A DNA stretch of 64,000 nucleotides from an uncultured Alphaproteobacteria bacterium (GCA_934277545.1 CAKQUG010000001.1:234292-298291), one strand, 5' to 3'; numbered from the stretch's first letter, positions 8,752 to 17,943 are shown. Numbers and translations are program-made. Notes: generated by a model not told the origin, from the sequence alone.

Positions 8752-9579
8752 ATGCCACGAGAAAAAAAAGACCTCAACGCGAACGAACAGCTGATTATTC
8801 AAAAAGAAAAACAGCGTAAAAAAGAACGGCGTGAACAAAAAATCAAAGAATTTTTTATTCTGATTTTTGTTATTGCCGTGTTTGCCGGCGGTGGCGGTTA
8901 TTTTATTTCGCAGTTTATGCAGCAGCGCTATGCCGACCTGCAATATATAAAAACCATCAATAAAACCACGCTTGAAATTTCTCAGCTTATTGATAACATC
9001 CGCAATACCTATGCCATAAACCCTGACGAACCGGCGGAAAATATGGATGAGCTTATCCGTATGGGCGCTATTCCGCAAACTTTAGTGCGCACCGGAGATA
9101 ACGGTGTTTATTTGGAAAATCCGTTCGGCGGAAAAATTATGATAGAACCATCTGACGTGGTTTGGGATAAAAACAACAAAGTCAGTTCTCCGACATTTAA
9201 AATGTCCTATCAGGGACTGTCTCGCCGCGCTTGCATAGATTTAGCGACTCTCGATTGGGGCGACAGCATAAAAGGCTTGCTTGCCGTTGCTATCGGCAAT
9301 GTAGATTACGCCACCGGGCAGGACAGCGCTTTGCGTGATATAGACATGACGCCGGAAAAAGAAAAAGAGGAGGCAAAAAATCAGCCGCAGACCGACGACG
9401 AATTCGGAATCATGATGCGCCCGCGCATGCAATATCAAATGAACGTCGCCAAACCGAATGACCAGTTTATGCCCACGCCTTTTTCACGAGGCAATGCCGA
9501 AATGGGTTGTTTCTGCGGACAAAACGATTGTTCGGTTGCGCTGCGGTATGCGGTGTTCAGTACTGAGCCTTCAAAATAA
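8752..9579 (+). CDS. Membrane-anchored PilS-like (type IV pilin-related) protein
   Basis: A 275-residue protein. The ATG at 8752 is 2 bases after the secA stop and is preferred to an in-frame TTG inside secA. A highly basic N-terminus (1-32) precedes one membrane helix (about 33-54) and a long alpha-helix. The following domain has NPFGGK, then RRACIDLATLDW, and a Cys-rich end CFCGQNDCSVALRY. These are features of PilS-type type IV pilin domains. It has no prepilin peptidase site (G before a hydrophobic stretch with Glu at +5), so it is probably not processed. Related proteins lie at 28805-29461 and 52791-53615. Function unknown; likely co-transcribed with secA. Confidence 0.65.
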   Translation: MPREKKDLNANEQLIIQKEKQRKKERREQKIKEFFILIFVIAVFAGGGGYFISQFMQQRYADLQYIKTINKTTLEISQLIDNIRNTYAINPDEPAENMDELIRMGAIPQTLVRTGDNGVYLENPFGGKIMIEPSDVVWDKNNKVSSPTFKMSYQGLSRRACIDLATLDWGDSIKGLLAVAIGNVDYATGQDSALRDIDMTPEKEKEEAKNQPQTDDEFGIMMRPRMQYQMNVAKPNDQFMPTPFSRGNAEMGCFCGQNDCSVALRYAVFSTEPSK

Positions 9580-9606
9580 AGACTTTCTCAAGGAAAGTCT
9601 TTTTTG
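9579..9606 (+). terminator. Terminator of secA operon
   Basis: The inverted repeat AAGACTTTC...GAAAGTCTT with a 5-base loop is followed by six T. It overlaps the stop codon of the pilin-like gene. Confidence 0.85.
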
Positions 9607-9693
9607 TGATAAAAACACAAAATTTATATTGTATTATCAGAGAAATAAAATATACTTGAGCAAGTTTAATTTTTAATTTTAGGACGTAACAGA

Positions 9694-10977
9694 ATGTTAG
9701 ATATAAAATTTATTGCCGATAACACGGATTGGGTAAAAAAGAGCTTGGGACGCAAAGGCTTTCCTGCAGAAAAAGTGGATGAACTTTTAGAAGCTTATTA
9801 CAGCCTGAACAAATTAAAAACATCTTCACAGGCTTTGGCCGAAGAAAAAAACAGACTCAGCAATTCCATAAAATCGGCAACAAATGAAGAACGTCCGGCC
9901 ATTATTGCCAAAAGCAAGGCGATTGGCGAAGAATTTAAAGCAGAACAGGAAAAATTAGCGGTTTTGCAGGCGCAGTTTGATGACATGATTTTACGCATGC
10001 CGAACTACCCGAGCGAAGACAGCCCGGACGGACCGGATGACAGCTATAATATCGTACGCCGCAAAGTCGGTGAAATTCCGCACTTTGATTTTACTCCGCG
10101 CGACCACGTTGAACTTATGGAAATCAACGATTGGGGAGAAATGGAACGCATTGCCAAAGTTTCCGGCTCCCGCACCTATGCCATTAAAAACGACTTGGCT
10201 CAGCTGGAATTGGCTATTCACATGCTGGTAATGGACAAACTGCGCGCCGCCGGCTTTACACTTTTGACCGTTCCGGCAATTTCCAAGGAAAAACCTTTGT
10301 ACAACCAGGGTTATTTACCTTTTGCGCGCGATGAAGTTTATTATATGCCGGCCGATGATTTATATTTGTCGGGCACAGCCGAGCTGATTCTGAACTCTCT
10401 GCGCGCCGATGAATTGTTGACCGAAGCCGATTTACCGGTTTTATACGCCGGCTTTTCACCATGTTTCCGCCGAGAAGCAGGTGCCGCCGGAAAAGACACT
10501 CGCGGTTTGGTGCGTGTACATCAGTTTTTCAAAACTGAGCAATTTGTTATTTGTAAAAATGATTTGGCTGAAAGTGAAAAATGGCATCAAATTTTGCTTA
10601 AAAATTCCGAAGAAATTTTACAGGATTTGGAATTGCCTTACCAGGTTTTGGAAGTTTGTACCGGAGACATGGGTGCTCCTAAATACCGTCAATACGATTT
10701 GGAAGCCTGGGTTCCGTCGCAAAACTGCTATCGTGAAACCCACTCCTGCTCCAATATTACGGATTGGCAGGCTCGCCGCACCAACTTGCGCTACCGCGAC
10801 AATGCCGATGGCAAAGTTAAATATTGCCACACTCTGAACAACACCGGCATAGCAACTCCGCGCGCATTGGTTCCATTTATTGAAAATCATCAACAGGCTG
10901 ATGGCACTGTTCGTATTCCTGAAAAACTACAGCCTTATTTGGGCGGTAAAAAATTCATAGGTAAAAACGCCAAATAA
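9694..10977 (+). CDS. serS: Seryl-tRNA synthetase
   Basis: SerRS charges tRNA-Ser (and tRNA-Sec) with serine in the cytoplasm. At 427 residues it has the typical N-terminal helical arm (about 28-100) that contacts the long variable loop of the tRNA. The class II catalytic core has motif 2 FRREAGAAGKDTRGL and motif 3 NLRYR preceded by HSCSNITDWQARR. The start follows TAGGA. It leads a cluster of overlapping genes that runs to about 15.85 kb. Confidence 0.97.
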   Translation: MLDIKFIADNTDWVKKSLGRKGFPAEKVDELLEAYYSLNKLKTSSQALAEEKNRLSNSIKSATNEERPAIIAKSKAIGEEFKAEQEKLAVLQAQFDDMILRMPNYPSEDSPDGPDDSYNIVRRKVGEIPHFDFTPRDHVELMEINDWGEMERIAKVSGSRTYAIKNDLAQLELAIHMLVMDKLRAAGFTLLTVPAISKEKPLYNQGYLPFARDEVYYMPADDLYLSGTAELILNSLRADELLTEADLPVLYAGFSPCFRREAGAAGKDTRGLVRVHQFFKTEQFVICKNDLAESEKWHQILLKNSEEILQDLELPYQVLEVCTGDMGAPKYRQYDLEAWVPSQNCYRETHSCSNITDWQARRTNLRYRDNADGKVKYCHTLNNTGIATPRALVPFIENHQQADGTVRIPEKLQPYLGGKKFIGKNAK

Positions 10978-11609
10978 TGCAGAAAAACGTTACCGAAATA
11001 CTTGATTTTATGCGCGCAATGGAGCGTGTCTGCCTCGTAAAACGAGACACGCTGATGTCTGACGGTTCGCCCGAAACGGATTCCGCGCATATTTTCAAGT
11101 TGGCGTTTTTAATTATGCTGATATTTCCATTTTTACAAAAAAAATACAATTACACTCGCTTGCTGGAACTGGCTTTAGTGCATGATATTGCCGAAGGCGT
11201 TACCGGAGATTGTCCGCGCTCGGCTCAAATTGCTCACCCGGAACGCAAAAAAGAAAAAGAACGCCGCGAATACGAAGCTATGCGTTTGTACCAAAAAATG
11301 CTGCCGGCACCGTTGAATGAACAAATTTTTGCATTATTTAGCGAATATGAGGCAAAACAGACACCGGAAGCAAAATTAGTTTCGGTCTTAGATAAAATGG
11401 AAGCCAATTTACAAGCAAACCGTTTTGGCGACGGCGATGTCCGCTATTGGCAGGATTGTGAAAACGGAGAAGAATATTACCGCATAGCTACAGCAAAAAA
11501 ACCTTTGGTAAACGAACTTGATGAAGAAATCTTAACCGAACTTGAAAAAAGCATTATTAACTTAACATTGGAGAACATGGAGCGGTGCAACATCAAGACT
11601 TGTCAATAA
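10977..11609 (+). CDS. HD-domain phosphohydrolase (YfbR/HDDC2-like)
   Basis: A 210-residue metal-dependent hydrolase of the family that includes 5'-deoxynucleotidases. The metal ligands are visible: His in DSAHIFKLA, the His-Asp pair in LALVHDIAEGVTGD, and a later Asp in VSVLDKMEAN. Acidic and basic helices connect them. The start overlaps the serS stop in TAATG, so translation is coupled. Substrate unproven; nucleotide monophosphates are the family expectation. Confidence 0.85.
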   Translation: MQKNVTEILDFMRAMERVCLVKRDTLMSDGSPETDSAHIFKLAFLIMLIFPFLQKKYNYTRLLELALVHDIAEGVTGDCPRSAQIAHPERKKEKERREYEAMRLYQKMLPAPLNEQIFALFSEYEAKQTPEAKLVSVLDKMEANLQANRFGDGDVRYWQDCENGEEYYRIATAKKPLVNELDEEILTELEKSIINLTLENMERCNIKTCQ

Positions 11610-12259
11610 AAGGCTTGCGTATTGCAGCTTTTGATTGGGATAATACGCTGGCCCACAGCCGCGATGCCTTGGTTTTTGCCATTAACAAAATATTGCCGCA
11701 ATACAATTTACCGGAATGGGACATTGTTAAAAGCAAACGAAACCGCAACCTTTCTTTCCGCGACAATTTTCCGCTTATTTTCGGAGACAAAGCCGAAGAA
11801 GCCTATGAAAAATATCGTTTGATTTATAAAGAAAACGTCAAAAATTTAATTTCCGCCCCGGATAAAGCTCGGGAAGTTTTACGCTTTTTAAAAAAACACG
11901 GCGTCAAAATCGCTATTGTTTCTAACAAAGACCGCCTGCTTTTTGAATTTGAACGTCCGTTTTTATACGCTGAAAATTTATTTGATGTCATTGTCTGCGG
12001 ACATGAAGCCAAACAAGACAAACCGGACGGCGAACAGCTGAAATTTGCCGTTTGCAATTTAATTGACAAGATAACGCCTGAAACAGTTTGGATGATTGGC
12101 GACAGCCCGATGGACAGCGAATGTGCACTTTCAGCCAACGCCAAAGCCATCAGAATAGGTCAGCCGATATGGGGCACTGCTGATGACGAATGCGGACAAA
12201 ACATTACTTTTATCAAAGACTTTTCCGCTTTCTACCGGATATTAACGGAGCAAAACTAA
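11585..12259 (+). CDS. HAD-family phosphatase (phosphoglycolate phosphatase-like)
   Basis: A 224-residue haloacid-dehalogenase hydrolase. Motif I is DWDNT near residue 17 with the nucleophile Asp, motif II is IVSNKD, the motif III lysine is in KQDKP, and motif IV is GDSPMDSECA. A helical cap lies between motifs I and II (about 25-95), as in Gph. The proposed start is GTG at 11585, 8 bases after GGAG and 25 bases inside the HD gene. TTG at 11600 is an alternative. It ends in TAATG with the next gene. Exact substrate unknown. Confidence 0.85.
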   Translation: MQHQDLSIKGLRIAAFDWDNTLAHSRDALVFAINKILPQYNLPEWDIVKSKRNRNLSFRDNFPLIFGDKAEEAYEKYRLIYKENVKNLISAPDKAREVLRFLKKHGVKIAIVSNKDRLLFEFERPFLYAENLFDVIVCGHEAKQDKPDGEQLKFAVCNLIDKITPETVWMIGDSPMDSECALSANAKAIRIGQPIWGTADDECGQNITFIKDFSAFYRILTEQN

Positions 12260-13554
12260 TGCGCCGCCGAATTAAACTTTTGCTGAAAATATGGTTTAAA
12301 CGCCTGCTTTTTATTATTTTGCTGGGGCTTATTGTTTGGGCTAACTATATCCGCCTGCAAGACAATAATTATTCAAACTATGAAAAAGTTATTGATTACG
12401 GACGCATAAAAGACAATGACAAACTGATAAGACCGGTTATCACCGCCATTTTTTATGACGGAAAGAATGACCGAAAATCATTTATATCATCATATTTCAA
12501 TCACAGCCGAAACTACAAAAAAACTAACATTAAAATGATTATCGTGCCAAAGAAAATTTCTGCCTACAGCTCGGAAGTTGTTTCTAAACTATATGAGGAA
12601 ATTCAGGCAAATAATAAAATATCTAAAGTTCTGCTGGTTTATGATAAGGACGAAAAAAACGACTTGAAACTGCATAAAAAAATGCTGTTGCAGCTGATTG
12701 GCGCCCAAAACATTGAAGAAACCCCGATTTCTCAGCACCTTTTAACCGGAGAAAACAAAATTAACGCCGGCTTAAATGAACCACAATCCTTAGTAGTGTT
12801 TCTTGCCGACCTGGACAAAGGACTTAATGAAGCAAACAGCGATTTTTTAACGGCCGAAGCGGTGTTTTTTGCCCAGCAAAAACACTACCGGCTTAATGTG
12901 TTTGACATTATCGACACCAAGCTGGCACAGGCCTTGGACAAAGATTATGAAACCTTATATCCGCTGGAAACCATGAAAGCCGAGCCGCTGCTCGCTAAAC
13001 AAAAACGCAACCTGGAGCGCTATAAAAAGCATTATTGGCACTTGCTGCAAAATTATTTTGAACTGAACTTATTGCAAAATTCCCAGCATTTAGATGACGC
13101 TGTCATGCCGCTGCGCACCGAAGAAAATTATCGTCTTTATGACCGCGGCAGACTGGTTTTAAAAGCCTATGACGAAAACTATATAGAAATCTTTGAACAG
13201 GCCGAATTGCAGGAAAACAAAGGAATAGCCCTGCTTGTTTCCAACGCCGTGCAAAAGTTAACCAAAGCCGGCAAAATATCGGCGGCAAAATATTTTAAAT
13301 TTTATCTTTTAACGGATTTAGAAAGAATTAAGCCCGACCGCGACACCATGCTGATGAGCTACTTGGACAGCGATGACGGAATCTTTGCCGAATACAAAGA
13401 TAAATCGGCACTGCTGGTGGCTGACGACCGGCCTGACAATCCCGAAGATTTAACCGGCGTGGTGCGCCAAAAAGCCGGTATTCCGAACGATGTTTCTGAT
13501 GACGACATAAATTTTTATAAATTTAAAACAGTGGAGATGAATTATGGAGATTAA
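12259..13554 (+). CDS. Membrane-anchored protein with MEMO1/AMMECR1-like regions
   Basis: A 431-residue protein. The ATG at 12259 overlaps the HAD stop and follows GGAG at 12247, better than an upstream in-frame ATG at 12190. A basic start and one membrane helix (about 15-34) precede a soluble part. Residues about 95-150 read IIVP, YSSEVV and SKVLLVYD, recalling the first strand-helix of MEMO1, but its metal histidines are absent. The last 60 residues (GIFAEYKDKSALL, then RQKAGIPNDVSDDD and FYKFKT) resemble the end of AMMECR1. In many bacteria MEMO1 and AMMECR1 are paired, so this may be a degenerate fusion. Inference from motif reading only. Confidence 0.5.
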   Translation: MRRRIKLLLKIWFKRLLFIILLGLIVWANYIRLQDNNYSNYEKVIDYGRIKDNDKLIRPVITAIFYDGKNDRKSFISSYFNHSRNYKKTNIKMIIVPKKISAYSSEVVSKLYEEIQANNKISKVLLVYDKDEKNDLKLHKKMLLQLIGAQNIEETPISQHLLTGENKINAGLNEPQSLVVFLADLDKGLNEANSDFLTAEAVFFAQQKHYRLNVFDIIDTKLAQALDKDYETLYPLETMKAEPLLAKQKRNLERYKKHYWHLLQNYFELNLLQNSQHLDDAVMPLRTEENYRLYDRGRLVLKAYDENYIEIFEQAELQENKGIALLVSNAVQKLTKAGKISAAKYFKFYLLTDLERIKPDRDTMLMSYLDSDDGIFAEYKDKSALLVADDRPDNPEDLTGVVRQKAGIPNDVSDDDINFYKFKTVEMNYGD

Positions 13555-15259
13555 CGGTTTCAAATTAAAATATTCAACTGCGGAACTGCAAGACAAAGTC
13601 AATAATCAAATGCGCAAAATTGAATTGATTGATGAAACTAATCCGGCTTACACCGCTTTGCCGGAAGGCGATAAAAAAGCACTCAAATACCTTGCCGCCG
13701 CGGCTAAAATAATGAATAATGTGGCGCTTGAAATGGATAATCCGCACAATTTGGCGCAAAAAAAAGCGCTGGAAGAAGCCTCCCCGACTGCTGAACAAGC
13801 GGCGCTCACGCTTAAACTTTTTAATTCACTGAACGGAGTTGCCGGTTTTAACGGTATAGACAAAGAACCGGTTGAATTATTTGAAAACATAAAAATGCAA
13901 AACGGCTGTAATTTCTATCCGACGGATTTAACTGCCTCGGAATTAGCACAAATTATCAGCGCCATGCTTGACGCCGGACACGAAAACGAAGTGCGTAAAA
14001 TCTTAAGCGCCCGCACTATGGTTCGTCGCAACGGAGATTTTTTAAAAGCCGTTGACTACACGGAATATTTTGCCAAAGAATTTTCGGAAATTGCTAACTT
14101 GCTGGAATGTGCCGCCCATTTTGCCACCGATGACTTATTCAAGGACTTTTTAGGCTGGCAGGCTCAAGCACTGCTACAAAACAACGAGGAAATGGACATT
14201 TTGGCTGATAAGCATTGGGCTCGCATGCAGGATTCCCCGTTAGAATTTACTATCAGTCGGGAAAATTATGAAGATAAAATAACTCCGACAATTTTTGACA
14301 ACGCCGAATTAACTGCTCGTCTTGCCCGCCTAAACATTGCAGCGGTTCCCAAAGATATGCTCGGCGTCCGGGTCGGTATTGTCAACCAAAAAGGCACAAC
14401 GCTGCTGTTAAAATTTAAAGATGAAATGACCAAACTCGCCGGCTTAATGCCAAAAGCGGATTCCTACACCCAAAACGTCGGCGGAAATTCCGACTTAAAA
14501 CAAACCATGGTAGACGTCGATTTAACCATGCTCAGTGGTGATTACGCCATGTGCCGCGGCGGCATAACCTTGGCACAAAACCTGCCGAACAACGACAAAC
14601 CGTCCCTCAAACACGGCGGAGGACGCCGCAACGTTTATCACAGGCAGGTGCGTCAAAGCGGAGACAGAGAAAAAACAAAACAAATCTTAAACGGGCTGGT
14701 CTCGCCGGAACTTCATCAATATTATGACGAAGAAGCTGACCACTTATTTACTATCGGACACGAAAACGGACATTCTTTAGGTCCTGACAGCTCTTATCAA
14801 ACCGCACTAGGCGTTTATCAGCATATCATAGAGGAACACAAAGCCAACCTTATTTCCGCTTCAATGATGCCGGAATATGTAAAAGCCGGAATAATCAGCA
14901 GTGAGCAGCTGAAAAAAATTTACGCCACCTGGGTAATCAAGCGCCATCTTATGACCGCTTATCCGGCAAGCGGCGAAGCTCACCGTGTGGCCGATTTAAT
15001 TGAATATAACTATTTGACAGCGCATAAGGCGATTTATTTTGATGAGAATAAAAAGTTGCATATTGATTTTGCCGAAATGCCGCAAGTCTGCCGCGCAATG
15101 CTTGAGGATATTATTTCAGTACAGTTGTCAAAGTCGCCGGAATATGCTAAAGAATATATAGAAAAATGGACTGACTGGAGTAAAATATCGCAATACGTTG
15201 CGGATTTTAAGCTAAAATTAGGAGTTAAGCCCTATATTGAATTGGTAACGCACTTTTAA
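13544..15259 (+). CDS. M49-like (dipeptidyl-peptidase III-related) zinc peptidase
   Basis: A 571-residue soluble protein. The zinc site is HENGH (His406, Glu407, His410) followed 20 residues later by EEHKAN with the third ligand Glu430 or Glu431. This spacing and the GHSLGPD context fit the DPP III relatives often found next to or fused with Nudix enzymes. The motif is HExxH rather than the HExxGH of classical M49. No signal peptide, so probably cytoplasmic. The start has GGAG at 13533 and lies 11 bases inside the previous gene, so the two are translationally coupled. Substrate unknown. Confidence 0.7.
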   Translation: MEINGFKLKYSTAELQDKVNNQMRKIELIDETNPAYTALPEGDKKALKYLAAAAKIMNNVALEMDNPHNLAQKKALEEASPTAEQAALTLKLFNSLNGVAGFNGIDKEPVELFENIKMQNGCNFYPTDLTASELAQIISAMLDAGHENEVRKILSARTMVRRNGDFLKAVDYTEYFAKEFSEIANLLECAAHFATDDLFKDFLGWQAQALLQNNEEMDILADKHWARMQDSPLEFTISRENYEDKITPTIFDNAELTARLARLNIAAVPKDMLGVRVGIVNQKGTTLLLKFKDEMTKLAGLMPKADSYTQNVGGNSDLKQTMVDVDLTMLSGDYAMCRGGITLAQNLPNNDKPSLKHGGGRRNVYHRQVRQSGDREKTKQILNGLVSPELHQYYDEEADHLFTIGHENGHSLGPDSSYQTALGVYQHIIEEHKANLISASMMPEYVKAGIISSEQLKKIYATWVIKRHLMTAYPASGEAHRVADLIEYNYLTAHKAIYFDENKKLHIDFAEMPQVCRAMLEDIISVQLSKSPEYAKEYIEKWTDWSKISQYVADFKLKLGVKPYIELVTHF

Positions 15260-15269
15260 GGAATAAAAA

Positions 15270-15665
15270 ATGTGGACTATGTTAAAAAAATTAGGCGCCG
15301 GAGAATATTCGCTGAAAATTACATTTTGGCTGTTCGGACTGATGGGTATGCTGTTTTTCACCATTGCCACCCACATTACCCACAGCGGAGCTTTACGGAT
15401 GATTTGTCCGTATGGCAGAGCTTGCTACCGCAGTGTGATTTTATACATTCTCAGTAATTTACCTATTTTAATGACCACATCCGGGCGCCTATCGGCTTTT
15501 GCGCCGCATTTGCTGACCAGCGCACTGTTTGTTTGCTACTTTATAATTTTAATCCGCGGCTTATGGAAATGCAGCGACGCTTATGAAGGAACTAAATTTT
15601 GGGGTTTAAGCGCTAAACTGGTTATTATTTGCTTAGGATTTTTAAGCCTTAAATCAATTATCTGA
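15270..15665 (+). CDS. Small integral membrane protein
   Basis: A 131-residue protein with about four hydrophobic helices (near 17-36, 53-68, 80-98 and 110-128). A WKCSDAYEGTKFW loop lies before the last helix, a pattern seen in small uncharacterised membrane proteins. AAGGAAT precedes the ATG, 10 bases after the peptidase stop, so it belongs to the same operon. No function can be assigned. Confidence 0.75.
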   Translation: MWTMLKKLGAGEYSLKITFWLFGLMGMLFFTIATHITHSGALRMICPYGRACYRSVILYILSNLPILMTTSGRLSAFAPHLLTSALFVCYFIILIRGLWKCSDAYEGTKFWGLSAKLVIICLGFLSLKSII

Positions 15666-15676
15666 GGAGAACGATT

Positions 15677-15847
15677 ATGACCCGCACAATTTTTCTTTGC
15701 CTGCTTTTAACTCTTTTAGCTTCTTGCAAAGGCTTTGTCGCCGGCGACATCAGCAAAGAGCGCAAACATTTATATGAATATAACAACAATCAGGAATATT
15801 GTGATAAAAATCCTAACCGCTGCGTCAACAACATTCCTTGGAGTTAA
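15677..15847 (+). CDS. Small lipoprotein (56 residues)
   Basis: A short gene with a strong GAGGAGA ribosome site, 11 bases after the preceding stop. A signal sequence of about 16 residues ends in the lipobox LLASC (Cys17). The mature part is about 40 residues, polar, with a Cys pair in EYCDKNPNRC that could form a disulfide. It is the last gene of the serS operon, directly before a terminator. Function unknown. Confidence 0.7.
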   Translation: MTRTIFLCLLLTLLASCKGFVAGDISKERKHLYEYNNNQEYCDKNPNRCVNNIPWS

Positions 15848-15865
15848 AAACAGCTTAAAGCCCTA

Positions 15866-15905
15866 AAAAAGCCCCGGTAAAACAACATCTACCGAGGCTT
15901 TTTAA
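15866..15905. terminator. Bidirectional terminator
   Basis: AAAAAAGCCCCGGTA pairs with TACCGAGGCTTTTT (one mismatch) around a 10-base loop, with A and T runs on both sides. It separates two convergent lipoprotein genes. Confidence 0.8.
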
Positions 15906-15925
15906 TATATAAAACACTGCAAAGA

Positions 15926-16201
15926 CTATTCGCTTGCAGCGTCTTGAACATCAATTCGTCTTTGAATTTTCTTTTGATAAATATTCGGCTGTTCTTTCTT
16001 GCCTTCAATATCCATATCCGGATTTACAAAATTAACTTGTCCTTTTTCGTAAAAATAAAAATCACGGCGGATTCTTGTTTTATCTTTAATTGAAAGTTGA
16101 TTCCATTCCGCTTCGGTCATTCCATACGGATATGTTTCCTGCGAAGTTGAATTGCAAGCAGCAACCAACGCAACCAAACCAAACATAAATAATTTTTTCA
16201 T
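15926..16201 (-). CDS. Small lipoprotein (91 residues)
   Basis: Signal sequence with lipobox LVAAC (Cys16), then a hydrophilic mature part of 75 residues with PYGMTEAEWNQLS and many Lys and Arg. A strong GGAGGACT ribosome site precedes the ATG. It stands alone on the minus strand between two terminators or spacers. It is probably anchored in the outer membrane. No recognisable domain. Confidence 0.75.
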   Translation of the reverse strand: MKKLFMFGLVALVAACNSTSQETYPYGMTEAEWNQLSIKDKTRIRRDFYFYEKGQVNFVNPDMDIEGKKEQPNIYQKKIQRRIDVQDAASE

Positions 16202-16318
16202 CTTAGTCCTCCAGAATATCTACCGGATATTATGCAAAAATTCCGGTTAAAAAGTTGTTAAGATTAAAATTTAAAAAATTTTGTTTATTTTTAGTCAAAA
16301 AAGTGCTAAACTGTTTTC

Positions 16319-17410
16319 ATGATAAGCAAAGAAGAATATAAATGGCTGGAACGTCATACCGATATTTTGAACAAGGTGCCTAATCTTGATGATTACGCCT
16401 ATACTGATGTAAAATTTAAAGTCTATCGTCCTGCCCACGTCCAAAAAATCAAAGATATATTTAAAGACTATAAATGCGTGAGCGGACAAAATAAAAATGA
16501 TATTTGGGTAAAAATCAAAGGCTTTACGCTTGATGACTTTAACGATACTGCCTATAATTTTAACGCTAATTTAATTTACAACACGGCGGAAAACGACATA
16601 AATTACATTTTAACCGACCAAAAGCTCAATCATAAAATTGTGCGCCGAGCCACTCCTAAACTATTATCTAATTTAAGCAATCGCAAAAAACTGGATATTC
16701 TTTTTTCTTTTGCACAAAATCCTTTTCCGAACAAAGAAAAACGCCTTAGACAATTTGAATTTATAGAGCAGCACAGCAATAAATTTTTTGCTTTGCTTCA
16801 ACTGAAAATTCCTGCAGATTTTATGCGCGAAGAATATAATAAAGTGCGAAAAATAACTGCTAAAATAAGAGTTTTGCCTGATATTAAAAACAAACTCAAC
16901 CATTTTCAACTTTTACCTAAAAGTGAACAGCAAGCGCTTATTTGCGAAGTCAGCCGCATTACTGCCAAAATAAACGGTGTCGAGCCGCCGAAAGTTCATT
17001 TTATATCCAATAAACAGGCCAACAACAACCCTGACGCCGATTGGATACAAACCGATGCTTTTGCTGAATTTGATGATATTTATATAAATAGAGACATTGT
17101 TAAATCCTACAGCGGAATTGACGTATTGACACTGGCCTTTCATGAAACTACACACATTGCCCAATCCCATTTAGACTATAAAAATTTTCCTGAAATGGAA
17201 GAAATGTTCAGTCATCGTTTAAATTATTTGCAAAACCATTCTGATACTTATTCTGCAACTCCTACGGAAATGGTAACCTATAATCTGGAGCAAGAATTTT
17301 GTCAGCAATTGGAAAATCATCTGAACTTAAAAATAAATGATTATGCGTATCACGAAGAATACAGCATTGCTCAACAATATATACAAAAAGCTCTGCGTCG
17401 TGCTTATTAA
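16319..17410 (+). CDS. Putative metallopeptidase-like protein with HETTH motif
   Basis: A 363-residue protein without a signal peptide or membrane helix. The sequence LAFHETTHIAQ (His275, Glu276, His279) is a typical zincin helix; Glu residues in PTEMVTYNLEQEF about 40 residues later could supply the third ligand. The N-terminal two thirds is Lys/Asn-rich and helical and matches nothing I recognise. The ATG has no clear Shine-Dalgarno sequence. The gene converges with smr and their stops overlap by 4 bases. Activity is inferred from the motif only. Confidence 0.6.
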   Translation: MISKEEYKWLERHTDILNKVPNLDDYAYTDVKFKVYRPAHVQKIKDIFKDYKCVSGQNKNDIWVKIKGFTLDDFNDTAYNFNANLIYNTAENDINYILTDQKLNHKIVRRATPKLLSNLSNRKKLDILFSFAQNPFPNKEKRLRQFEFIEQHSNKFFALLQLKIPADFMREEYNKVRKITAKIRVLPDIKNKLNHFQLLPKSEQQALICEVSRITAKINGVEPPKVHFISNKQANNNPDADWIQTDAFAEFDDIYINRDIVKSYSGIDVLTLAFHETTHIAQSHLDYKNFPEMEEMFSHRLNYLQNHSDTYSATPTEMVTYNLEQEFCQQLENHLNLKINDYAYHEEYSIAQQYIQKALRRAY

Positions 17411-17943
17411 AGCTCTTTGTTGCGGCGCAATAAAATATATAATGCTCCACTACCGCCCAACTTTTCGGACGGATGTTTATAAATCAAAATCATTGACCTT
17501 AAACGCGCCATATTAAGCCATTGCGGCACCTGCTTGCGCAAAACACCCTTAGCCGCAAAAATATCCTCATCCGGATGAACGCGGATTCCTTTTCCGGTAA
17601 TAATCATCACACAACGCCGTCCCAACGCATAACTTTGCGGAATAAAACTGTCCACTTTGGCAAACGCCTCGTCTTCTGTCAGACCGTGCAAATCCAAAAC
17701 AGCCTCTACCCGAAATTCTTCACGTTTAAACTTACGCATGGTTGACTTGTCTATTCCGCCGTTTTCAAAATCATCTAAAAATTTTGAATAAGTTGAAAAT
17801 TCCTGCTTTACGGCATAATACACTTTTTCCTTTGGCGCCGGATTTATTTTTTTTTCACGTGAAACAACCTGATTGGAAAACATCGGTTTTATATCTTTAA
17901 CCGCGTCCAACCAAAATTCTTCATCTTTGTTTTGCAATGTCAT
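17407..17943 (-). CDS. Smr-domain protein
   Basis: A 178-residue protein with a C-terminal Smr domain (about 78-175), a fold of nucleases acting on DNA or stalled-ribosome mRNA. Diagnostic motifs are LDLHGLTEDEA, MIITGKG and GGSGALYILLRR. The N-terminus is charged and likely flexible. Its ATG overlaps the mltA stop (ATGA), so it is translated with mltA. The order timA-mltA-smr beside secB is an alphaproteobacterial hallmark near the replication origin. Confidence 0.92.
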   Translation of the reverse strand: MTLQNKDEEFWLDAVKDIKPMFSNQVVSREKKINPAPKEKVYYAVKQEFSTYSKFLDDFENGGIDKSTMRKFKREEFRVEAVLDLHGLTEDEAFAKVDSFIPQSYALGRRCVMIITGKGIRVHPDEDIFAAKGVLRKQVPQWLNMARLRSMILIYKHPSEKLGGSGALYILLRRNKEL

